Shown here piece after piece: positions 35,121 through 41,968 of a stretch of 64,000 nucleotides of DNA (the first letter of the stretch is position 1; the number at the start of each line of letters is the position of its first letter). The stretch is from Bacteroidales bacterium UBA4333. Lineage in GTDB: Bacteria > Bacteroidota > Bacteroidia > Bacteroidales > Paludibacteraceae. The notes below the pieces were generated by a model. That model was given only the letters and a program-made list of their open reading frames with translations. It ran no database searches and was not told the origin of the DNA. The stretch spans positions 49,346-113,345 of the forward strand of contig DGTP01000006.1 of assembly GCA_002394335.1 (NCBI GenBank), written 5' to 3'. The position numbers and the translations under genes were made by a program.

Positions 35121-37015
35121 AATCCGTCTTTGTCAAGTTTCAATAATTGGTATAACTCTCTGGTAGAGCCGTGCTCTACAAACTGGTCGTGGACACCGAG
35201 CCGCACCACGCGTTTGGCATAGCCATGGTCAGCCATCCACTCCAGTACCGCGCTGCCCAATCCTCCGGCAACCATACCGTCTTCGAGTGTGACGATGGTC
35301 CCGTAGCGTGAAGCGACCTCCGTGAGCAACTCCTCGTCGAGCGGCTTGAGCCAGCGCATGTCGTACAAGGCTATCTCCCCTTTGCCGGCATCCCGGATAG
35401 CTTTGATTGCCTCCATCGCCGTGTTGCCCAAAGCACCTAAGGAGAGGACTGCCACCTTGTCGCCGGAGAGCAGCCGGACACCTTTGCCATAGACAACGGG
35501 GGAACTCTCCCCCTCCGTCACAGGGGTACGTCCGCGGGGATAGCGGATAGCCACAGGACCGGATAGATGCTCTGCAAGCAACAACATTGCCTTGAGGTCT
35601 CCGGCGGTACGGGGGGCACATATCTGCATGTTGGGAATAGGACGCAGGTAGCCCAGGTCGAGCAGACCATGGTGGGTAGCGCCGTCATTGCCTACTATGC
35701 CGGCACGGTCGATACAGAAGACCACGTGCAGGTTCTGGAGGGCGACATCGTGCACAATATTGTCATATGCCCGCTGCAGGAAAGTGGAATAGATATTACA
35801 ATAGGGCAGAAGACCTTCCTTCGCCAAACCGGCAGAAAAAGTCACTGCGTGCCCTTCAGCTATACCGACATCGAAGACGCGCTCCGGCAGTTCTTTCTGC
35901 ATGATGGACATGGAGCAGCCTGACGGCATGGCAGGCGTTATACCGACAATCTTCCTGTTCGCCTTCGCCATCTCCAGCAACGTGGTACCAAAGACCTCCT
36001 GCCAAAGCGGCGGATTGCTTGCTTTGGTATTCTGCTGATTGTCTTTTTGTGGATTGTCACTCAGCCGTTCGCCGGTAGTGACATTAAACTCACCGGGTGC
36101 ATGCCAGACGGTCTGGTCGTTTTCTGCCGGGGCATAGCCTTTACCCTTCTTGGTGATGATATGCAGAACCTTCGGTCCTTTGTGGTTCTTTATCTCGTTG
36201 AGTATCCTGACCAGTGCCACGACGTCGTGCCCGTCAGTCGGACCAAAATAGCGGATGTTAAGTCCCGTAAAGATATTATTGCCTTGCCGGGAGAGGGATG
36301 CCTTGAGGTTATTGAACCGGCGGAGCAGTATCTGCCTTTTGTGTTCGTCCACAAGGTGCATCCGTATAGCGAGGCGATAGAGACGCCACCGCCATTTGTT
36401 ATATCCCCTGGAGGTCGTGAGATCCACGAGGTACTGGGTAAAGCCTCCTTTCAGCGGGTCTATCGCCATATGGTTGTCATTGAGGATGATAAGGAGGTTG
36501 TTCTTGTCCATCGAGGTGTTGTTGAGTCCCTCAAACGCCAGACCTCCCGTCATGGCTCCGTCACCGATGACTGCGACCGTCTTACGGGGCTGTGTCCCGT
36601 CCTGCTCGGAGAGCATGCGGTCGGCGATGTCGATGCCGAGAGCGGCAGAGATGGAATTGCTTGCGTGCCCGGCTATAAAAGCATCGTGCTCCGACTCGGC
36701 AGGGTTAGTGAAAGGCGACAGTCCTTTGAACTGCCGGTTGGTATGAAAACGATCCCTTCTGCCGGTAAGGATTTTATGGGCATACGCCTGGTGCCCGACA
36801 TCCCATACGAGGTGGTCGGCAGGGGAAGAGAAGACATAATGCAATGCCACCGTGATCTCCACCGTGCCGAGTGAAGAGGCGAGGTGTCCGGGGTTGTGGC
36901 TCAGTTCGTCGATGATAAACGACCTGAGTTCCGCGCACAAGTCCGGCAGTTGCTCCACCTTGAGTTTCTTGAGTTCCTCCGGCGAATTGATATGAGTGAG
37001 ATATTTATATTCCAT
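35087..37015 (-). CDS. dxs: 1-deoxy-D-xylulose-5-phosphate synthase
   Basis: 642 residues, full length. It joins pyruvate and glyceraldehyde 3-phosphate with thiamine diphosphate in the first step of the MEP isoprenoid pathway. Seen are WDVGHQAYAHKILTGR, the TPP motif IGDGAMTGGLAFEGLNN, the catalytic-Glu region DVGIAEGHAVTFSAGLA and the transketolase C-terminal domain. It is the first gene of the minus-strand unit leading to trkA, trkH, SGNH and MBOAT. The product is needed for undecaprenyl carriers, linking it loosely to envelope functions downstream. Confidence 0.96.
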   Translation of the reverse strand: MEYKYLTHINSPEELKKLKVEQLPDLCAELRSFIIDELSHNPGHLASSLGTVEITVALHYVFSSPADHLVWDVGHQAYAHKILTGRRDRFHTNRQFKGLSPFTNPAESEHDAFIAGHASNSISAALGIDIADRMLSEQDGTQPRKTVAVIGDGAMTGGLAFEGLNNTSMDKNNLLIILNDNHMAIDPLKGGFTQYLVDLTTSRGYNKWRWRLYRLAIRMHLVDEHKRQILLRRFNNLKASLSRQGNNIFTGLNIRYFGPTDGHDVVALVRILNEIKNHKGPKVLHIITKKGKGYAPAENDQTVWHAPGEFNVTTGERLSDNPQKDNQQNTKASNPPLWQEVFGTTLLEMAKANRKIVGITPAMPSGCSMSIMQKELPERVFDVGIAEGHAVTFSAGLAKEGLLPYCNIYSTFLQRAYDNIVHDVALQNLHVVFCIDRAGIVGNDGATHHGLLDLGYLRPIPNMQICAPRTAGDLKAMLLLAEHLSGPVAIRYPRGRTPVTEGESSPVVYGKGVRLLSGDKVAVLSLGALGNTAMEAIKAIRDAGKGEIALYDMRWLKPLDEELLTEVASRYGTIVTLEDGMVAGGLGSAVLEWMADHGYAKRVVRLGVHDQFVEHGSTRELYQLLKLDKDGLCESLLQVLEK

Positions 37016-37100
37016 ACATGTTCATACGTGACATGTTCATACGTTCATACGTGCATATTCACATCACACGTGCGTATTCACACGCGCACACGCGTACATA
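37016..37100. repeat. Leader of dxs: diverged tandem repeat and alternating purine-pyrimidine tract
   Basis: Four diverged copies of GTTCATACG at 37018-37057 are followed by an alternating purine-pyrimidine tract (CACACGTGCG, CACACGCGCACACGCGTACA) to about 37097. No gene is present. Confidence 0.65.
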
Positions 37101-37103
37101 GCA

Positions 37104-37144
37104 TACCAAATCGCACACCTTTTTCATGGGCATGCGATTTGGTA
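37104..37144 (-). terminator. Long hairpin after the ExbB/ExbD operon
   Basis: TACCAAATCGCA (37104-37115) and TGCGATTTGGTA (37133-37144) are perfectly complementary over 12 bp. The hairpin begins 13 bp past the last exbD stop. There is no U run, so termination is inferred from position. Confidence 0.6.
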
Positions 37145-37157
37145 ATAACAATACTCC

Positions 37158-37628
37158 TTAGAGCGAAGTGCGTTGGGTAGCTGCGTAGTTGATCTTCAGC
37201 GCCGAAACGGCACGCAACTCTTGTTTTATATCATTGATAATACCCATACGGGTTTCCTTGTCCGCCTTGATCGAAACGGTCATTTTGGGTTTATCCTCCT
37301 CGTTCATGTTCGAACTCTCATTGAGGATATACTCACCGATTTCGGAAGTCTCGGCGAAAGCGTCGTCGAGCTGAATACGGGATTCAGTACCGGCTTGCTT
37401 GCGGAACTCCTTGGTAGGTGTACCAACGTAGATATAACGCACCAGTGATTTCTTCTCCAGTTTGGTCAACTCCGTTGCCTGTGGGGTGGTGAAATTGACC
37501 TTATAGGTAACCTCTTTCATGGATGTTACTGACATGAAGAAGAAGAGCAACATAAAGATGATATCAGGGAGAGACGACGTGTTGAGTGCCGGCATCTCGC
37601 GTTTGTCATTTCTACGAATCTTAGCCAT
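37158..37628 (-). CDS. ExbD/TolR-family biopolymer transport protein (second copy)
   Basis: 156 residues. A short cytoplasmic N-terminus (RNDKREMPALNTSSLPDIIFMLLFFFMSV) contains the single transmembrane helix with its conserved Asp (LPDIIFMLLFF), followed by a periplasmic domain ending ALKINYAATQRTSL. ExbD uses proton motive force with ExbB to energise TonB, or TolA-like or gliding machinery. It lies 2 bp after the other exbD gene; paired ExbD subunits are usual in Bacteroidota. Confidence 0.9.
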   Translation of the reverse strand: MAKIRRNDKREMPALNTSSLPDIIFMLLFFFMSVTSMKEVTYKVNFTTPQATELTKLEKKSLVRYIYVGTPTKEFRKQAGTESRIQLDDAFAETSEIGEYILNESSNMNEEDKPKMTVSIKADKETRMGIINDIKQELRAVSALKINYAATQRTSL

Positions 37629-37630
37629 AA

Positions 37631-38212
37631 TCAGTTTCCTCCATAATTTTTAGGTTCTGCCTCCGAAATCTTCTGGGGGTAGAGTTTCTGGATCTGCTTT
37701 TGTTGCTCTTCCTCCAGTTCGTTGTAGCTAAGATGATAGTATTTCTTAGCGCACTCTTCGCGGAGTTCGTTGTAAGCAGCCACGAGTTCGTTCTGAACGT
37801 CCAGATAAGCCTGGTACTCGGTATCTACGTCATTCTGTACGGAGATGACGTGATCCTTGGTGTACATCACTTTTCCGATAGGCGCTCCGAAATCCTCCTC
37901 CACCCGTTTGGGCAGATGCTCCTCGTCGTTCTCATTGAGGATAAACTCTTTTGCTTTCTCCCTGAGCTCTTTGACGTTCATCAGTTCGCCCTGAACCATG
38001 AGTTGGTTCTCGGAGTTGATTTTGACTACCATCAGGTTGCGCTTGTTGATATCCGTGTTCTCGACTTTCTGATCGGGAGGGATAGGCGCAGGCAGACGGC
38101 GAGCCAGACCCTGGTTAACATCCATGGAGGTGGTCACCAGGAAGAAGATCAATAGCAAGAAAGAGATATCCGCCATCGAAGAGGCATTTATCTGTGGGAT
38201 TTTCTTTGCCAT
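37631..38212 (-). CDS. ExbD/TolR-family biopolymer transport protein (first copy)
   Basis: 193 residues. The N-terminal KIPQINASSMADISFLLLIFFLVTTSM has the transmembrane helix with the proton-carrying Asp (MADISFLLLIFF). The periplasmic domain is longer than in the second copy and has a charged insert (FILNENDEEHLPKRVEEDFGAPIGKVMY) and a helical C-terminus (ELEEEQQKQIQKLYPQKI). With the ExbB homologue it would supply energy to TonB-dependent transport such as the SusC protein in this window, or to another envelope motor. Confidence 0.9.
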   Translation of the reverse strand: MAKKIPQINASSMADISFLLLIFFLVTTSMDVNQGLARRLPAPIPPDQKVENTDINKRNLMVVKINSENQLMVQGELMNVKELREKAKEFILNENDEEHLPKRVEEDFGAPIGKVMYTKDHVISVQNDVDTEYQAYLDVQNELVAAYNELREECAKKYYHLSYNELEEEQQKQIQKLYPQKISEAEPKNYGGN

Positions 38213-38222
38213 AATGAATGAT

Positions 38223-38705
38223 TTACTTATTCAGCGTTTTTGTATAAATCCAGCCACCAAGTACAGTGAGGATAGTACCACACAGGAGGCAGTAACAGAG
38301 ATAAATCATCATATCACTGAGTTGTGCCCAGAAACCTTCGTTATCGTGGCCTTCATAGCCGACGATCTCGACCTTCTCTGCAGAACCAAGGAGCCAGCAA
38401 ACAGCTACGAGCAACACGAAGCCGCAGATAACAGCGGTGTAAGAGATAGCTTTCTTCTTGTTGTTCTTCCAAAGCTGTACATAGTTCACGCATACGAAGC
38501 AAAGGGTGATAGCGAACACAAGCGCCAAGAGGATATAGTTCCAGTAGAGGAACAGGTCTGTGAAGCGTGGTACTCCGAGCTCATCGCCGGCTACCACATG
38601 GACCTCTTCGCTCATTCCGCCGAGGTAGAACATTACCGAAACGATAATGCCTATCACCATCAGGGCGAGCAGAGACCACGATGCCAGTTTTTTATAATCC
38701 TTCAT
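38223..38705 (-). CDS. Four-helix membrane protein of the ExbBD operon
   Basis: 160 residues from the ATG at 38705; an in-frame TTG at 38717 is less likely. Four hydrophobic helices are visible (LLALMVIGIIVSVMFYLGG, YILLALVFAITLCFVCV, AVICGFVLLVAVCWLL, LCYCLLCGTILTVLGGW), with a periplasmic loop holding EEVHVVAGDELGVP. Proteins of this kind regularly sit between exbB and the exbD pair in Bacteroidota, but their function is not established. Spacing of 10 bp to exbD and 33 bp from exbB supports one operon. Confidence 0.75.
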   Translation of the reverse strand: MKDYKKLASWSLLALMVIGIIVSVMFYLGGMSEEVHVVAGDELGVPRFTDLFLYWNYILLALVFAITLCFVCVNYVQLWKNNKKKAISYTAVICGFVLLVAVCWLLGSAEKVEIVGYEGHDNEGFWAQLSDMMIYLCYCLLCGTILTVLGGWIYTKTLNK

Positions 38706-38738
38706 AATTGCTTCCAATCTATAGGTTTAAGGGAAATC

Positions 38739-39584
38739 TTATTTCTTGTTAGCCTCAGCGTACTCTACTACCAAGTCAAGCAGGCTGATAGAGCTGTCTT
38801 CCATCTCGTTTACCAGACCCTCGATAAGGCTGAGGATATAGTTGTAGAAGATCTGAAGTACGATAGCGATGATCAAACCGAGAAGAGTGGTCAACAGAGC
38901 GACCTTGATACCGCCGGCAACGACTGTAGCGGAGATATCACCTACCTGCTGGATCTTATCGAAAGCCTCGATCATACCAATGATGGTACCCAAGAATCCG
39001 AGAGACGGAGCGATAGAGATGAAGAGTGAGATCCAGGAGAGGTTCTTCTCCAGAAGACCGAGTTGTACGCCACCGTAGCTGGAAACAGTCTTCTCAACGA
39101 CCTCGATACCCTCATCGTAGCGGCTCAATCCCTGATAGAAGATAGAAGCGACCGGTCCGCGGGTATTGCGGCAAACCTCCAGAGCGGCATTGACACCACC
39201 TTTCTTGAGAGCTGCCTCGATTTCCTCCAACAGTTTCTTGGTGTTGGTTTTGCTCAGTGAGAGATAGATGATACGCTCGATGCAGAGAGCCAAACCGAAT
39301 ACAAGACACAACAAGGTAGCCGCCATAAAGCCGGCACCACCTTCGATAAATTTAGTCTTCAAAGTCTTGTGCAAAGCAGGATGTTCAGCAGTAGCTTCCT
39401 CAGCAGGAGCCACAGTCTCTTCCTGTGCAGGAGCCTCCTCCTCGACAGCTGCAGTGTCGGTAGCAGGAACTTCTTGCTTAACTTCTTCTTGAGCAGGAGC
39501 AGCTGGAGCGTCCTGCGCCATTACAGCAACATTACCGAAAGTAATCATTGCGAGCACCGTAAGGGTTGCCAATAATTTTTTCAT
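38739..39584 (-). CDS. MotA/TolQ/ExbB-family proton channel protein
   Basis: 281 residues. An N-terminal signal-like helix (LLATLTVLAMITFGNVAVMA) is followed by an Ala/Glu/Pro-rich linker of about 50 residues (APAAPAQEEVKQEVPATD) and then the three-helix ExbB core with CRNTRGPVASIFYQGL and LGTIIGMIEAFDKI, the conserved pore region, and ALLTTLLGLIIAIVLQIF. ExbB forms the pentamer around ExbD. The extra signal and linker are common in Bacteroidota ExbB proteins. First gene of the exb unit. Confidence 0.92.
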   Translation of the reverse strand: MKKLLATLTVLAMITFGNVAVMAQDAPAAPAQEEVKQEVPATDTAAVEEEAPAQEETVAPAEEATAEHPALHKTLKTKFIEGGAGFMAATLLCLVFGLALCIERIIYLSLSKTNTKKLLEEIEAALKKGGVNAALEVCRNTRGPVASIFYQGLSRYDEGIEVVEKTVSSYGGVQLGLLEKNLSWISLFISIAPSLGFLGTIIGMIEAFDKIQQVGDISATVVAGGIKVALLTTLLGLIIAIVLQIFYNYILSLIEGLVNEMEDSSISLLDLVVEYAEANKK

Positions 39585-39669
39585 GAGATTAAAAAATTGA
39601 ATTGTTGATATTTTTTGTTAATTGTGTTTTCCTTATAGCGGCGGGGAGGGATTTCTCCCAGTCTTTATT

Positions 39670-39707
39670 CTCCACGGGGATTTCTTTTTTCTCCACGGGG
39701 ATTTCTT
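39670..39707. repeat. Two 17-bp direct repeats upstream of exbB
   Basis: CTCCACGGGGATTTCTT occurs at 39670-39686 and 39691-39707. The surrounding 39585-39803 stretch has no gene; a GGGAG/CTCCC hairpin lies at about 39645-39660. Confidence 0.8.
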
Positions 39708-39803
39708 CGTAATCCCCACAGTCTGCCACGGGCATCCTGTGCAATCCGCGTCCGTGTTTATCCGCTCAAGCAAGCTTGGACTTGTAAACCCGGCCTCGTC
39801 TTG

Positions 39804-39891
39804 CGGAGAGACGGGGATTCGAACCCCGGAAACCCTTTTGGAGTTTACACGCTTTCCAGGCGTGCCTCTTCAACCACTCGAGCATCTCTCC
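39804..39891 (-). tRNA. tRNA-Ser (anticodon GGA)
   Basis: Acceptor GGAGAGA/TCTCTCC, anticodon stem CACGC/GCGTG around CTGGAAA, long variable arm, T-loop TTCGAATC, G discriminator. 88 nt. CCA is not encoded. Confidence 0.93.
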
Positions 39892-39952
39892 TTCTCCCCA
39901 AAAATTAAAATTTTCGGGACCCCCACACGAGGGGGATTTTCAAAATCGGCTA

Positions 39953-39984
39953 CAAAGTTACAACATTTTTATGACATACGCAAA
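39953..39984 (-). promoter_or_regulatory. Promoter of tRNA-Ser(GGA)
   Basis: On minus, TTTG (39981-39984), 20 bp, TAACTTTG (39953-39960), about 60 bp before the tRNA. Confidence 0.8.
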
Positions 39985-40121
39985 TAGGAATGCACTTTTT
40001 TTTCGATTTTTACGTTTTTTTTCATAAAAAAGTCTATTTTGAGTTGATTTTTCTTTTTACAGCGCTTTTTTCTAATCCTTATTTATATACGCGCGCGTGA
40101 TAGCCGGTACCGGTTCCGAAA

Positions 40122-40997
40122 TCACTGTTCCTCCCATGCCTCGTTACGGTACTGCCTCGGCGAGACACCCACCACGCGTTTGAAATAGCGTGAGAAATGC
40201 GCCAGTTCGTCAAATCCGAGGAAGTAACCGACTTCCTGCACGGACATGTCGCGCCGGTTTCGCAACAGGTGTTGTGCCTGAACGGCTATGTGTTGTTCGA
40301 TCCAATAAGAGGCAGTATGTCCCGTTGTCAGGAAGACGACTTTGGAGAAATGCTTGGATGTCAGGTGCAACTGTGTTGCGTAGAACTGCACGTCACGATA
40401 CTCGCGGTAGTGCTTCACGAGGAGGTCGCAGAACTTATTATATATCTCATGTCCGCGAGACACCCAACCGGCAGCCGCGTCCTGTTCTGTCCGGTAATAA
40501 CTCATCATTGTAAGGAACACATCCGCCAGATTGATGAGCATCTCGTGCCGGTTAGGCATGTCCGTGAGTTTGCTGACTTCTTCCAGTCCTTCGGCAATAC
40601 GCAGAAGTGACCGGCACTGCCCGGTAGTGAGCTGTGTATTCGGCTCATAATGGTATTTGATATAATTACGGTGCACCGTTTTGGCAACAATCTCCTCCAT
40701 AAAACGGGGAGAGAAGATAACCAGTGTAATCCGATAGTCGTCCGATGTCTCCTGCTCCAGGCATATATGATTAGGCAGAATGACGGAAACGGTGTTGATG
40801 CCGACAGATACCGGTTGTTTGTCATAATACCCGCGGCTACTACCGCTGCTAACTATACCTATAACAAGGTTTTTGGATATAAACTCCTCACTATAATAGG
40901 GAAACTTACAGTCTTTGAGGACGAGCACATCCTGTTGTTCTACTCCGGGAACTTCAAAAGAAACAGGAGTGGCAGCTGGTTCTGGGTTCATAGGCAT
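40122..40997 (-). CDS. AraC-family transcriptional regulator
   Basis: About 291 residues from the ATG at 40997 (a second ATG at 40991 is possible). The N-terminal ~180 residues form a cupin-like sensing region (VLVLKDCKFPYYSEEFISKNLVIGIV). The C-terminal ~100 residues are the double helix-turn-helix: FYATQLHLTSKHFSKVVFLTTGHTASYWI followed by SVQEVGYFLGFDELAHFSRYFKRVVGVSPRQYR, the AraC signature. It has its own promoter and is divergent from the yqeY-like gene. The effector and targets are unknown. Confidence 0.93.
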   Translation of the reverse strand: MPMNPEPAATPVSFEVPGVEQQDVLVLKDCKFPYYSEEFISKNLVIGIVSSGSSRGYYDKQPVSVGINTVSVILPNHICLEQETSDDYRITLVIFSPRFMEEIVAKTVHRNYIKYHYEPNTQLTTGQCRSLLRIAEGLEEVSKLTDMPNRHEMLINLADVFLTMMSYYRTEQDAAAGWVSRGHEIYNKFCDLLVKHYREYRDVQFYATQLHLTSKHFSKVVFLTTGHTASYWIEQHIAVQAQHLLRNRRDMSVQEVGYFLGFDELAHFSRYFKRVVGVSPRQYRNEAWEEQ

Positions 40998-41015
40998 GTT
41001 TTTTCTAATCGGGCG

Positions 41016-41047
41016 CAAAGGTACACATTTTTTCTGAAATATGCAAA
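41016..41047 (-). promoter_or_regulatory. Promoter of the AraC-family gene
   Basis: On minus, TTTG (41044-41047), 20 bp, TACCTTTG (41016-41023). The inferred leader is about 12 nt, which supports the start at 40997. Confidence 0.8.
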
Positions 41048-41121
41048 TCAAAAAGCGATTTTTTGGTAAAAGAGCTTATTTTAGGGAATTTCAGGGAACT
41101 TTCCGCAAAAGTAAGGGAAAA

Positions 41122-41153
41122 TTTGCACATGTCCGAAAAAATTAGTAATTTTG
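41122..41153 (+). promoter_or_regulatory. Promoter of the yqeY-like gene
   Basis: TTTG (41122-41125), 20 bp, TAATTTTG (41146-41153). It is divergent from the AraC promoter. Confidence 0.75.
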
Positions 41154-41234
41154 CAGCCAAAATTACATAACCGCCGCACACCGACACCCGGAAGCGGGTA
41201 TAGCGGCCATTGGAAGACAACAGAAAAAAACTAT

Positions 41235-41687
41235 ATGATTATGAAAGAAAACATCAATGCCCTGATCATGGAGGCAATGAAAAACCATGATACCGTCCGT
41301 ACAGAGACACTGCGTGCCATCAAAAGTGCATTTTTGAACTGGCAAACCGCCAAGGACAATGCCGGCAAAGAAATGACCGAAGCGGATGAGATCCAGATCA
41401 TCAAAAAGATGGTCAAACAACGCCAGGAGTCTGCGGAACAATACCTCTCCGCCGGCCGTAAGGAGTTAGCCGAAGCCGAACAAGCGCAGATCACCGTTCT
41501 GGAGACTTTCCTGCCCAAAGCCGCTTCGCAAGAAGACATCGTCCGGGCTTTCAACCAAGCCAAAGAGGCGAACGGATGGGAGGCAGAAAAGAAAAACATG
41601 GGACTTTTCGTCAAAGCCATCAAAGCCGCGTTGCCCAACGCCGACGGCAAGATGGTGGCACAAGTTGTCCAGAGCCAATTGAGTTAA
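41235..41687 (+). CDS. GatB/YqeY-domain protein
   Basis: 150 residues; the start could also be the ATG at 41241. The helical body with AMKNHDTVRTETLRAIKSAFLNWQTAK, KKMVKQRQESAEQYLSAGR and the C-terminal ADGKMVAQVVQSQLS is typical of YqeY, a stand-alone relative of the GatB tail domain that binds tRNA in the Asp/Glu-tRNA amidotransferase. The cellular function of stand-alone YqeY is not settled. It is a single-gene unit with its own promoter, followed by a dispersed repeat. Confidence 0.92.
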   Translation: MIMKENINALIMEAMKNHDTVRTETLRAIKSAFLNWQTAKDNAGKEMTEADEIQIIKKMVKQRQESAEQYLSAGRKELAEAEQAQITVLETFLPKAASQEDIVRAFNQAKEANGWEAEKKNMGLFVKAIKAALPNADGKMVAQVVQSQLS

Positions 41688-41702
41688 AAATCACGAATGT
41701 GC

Positions 41703-41766
41703 AAATCGGTGACTCGATAAAAGTCTGACAAAAGTCTGATAAACCCCTTACGAAACCCTTACGGGG
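41703..41766. repeat. Dispersed ~64-bp element, copy 2 (inverted relative to 26286-26356)
   Basis: AAATCGGTGACTCGATAAAA, two AGTCTGACAAA/AGTCTGATAAA units and CCCCTTACGAAACCCTTACGG, then a G run: the reverse complement of copy 1 with about one substitution. Confidence 0.9.
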
Positions 41767-41824
41767 GGAGGGGGGGGGAGCCTTCAGCCATCAGAGAGCC
41801 GAGAGGGGAGAGAGCTGAGAGGGG

Positions 41825-41844
41825 TTGTCCCAAAGATGGGACAA
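41825..41844. repeat. Palindrome TTGTCCCA-N4-TGGGACAA, copy 5
   Basis: Perfect arms, loop AAGA. It lies 55 bp upstream of the -33 box of the stress-module promoter. Confidence 0.9.
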
Positions 41845-41898
41845 AAGGGGATGATGGGGGCGATTTTTACGTATTTGGGGACAAATAAGGAACTTTTA

Positions 41899-41930
41899 TT
41901 TGCATATATGCGGAAATTATTGTATTTTTG
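41899..41930 (+). promoter_or_regulatory. Promoter of the SpoIIE/STAS/RelA operon
   Basis: TTTG (41899-41902), 20 bp, TATTTTTG (41923-41930). The start codon is 38 bp further on. Confidence 0.8.
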
Positions 41931-41968
41931 TACGCAGAATTGACAACCAGCCGATATTTCAGGTTCAG

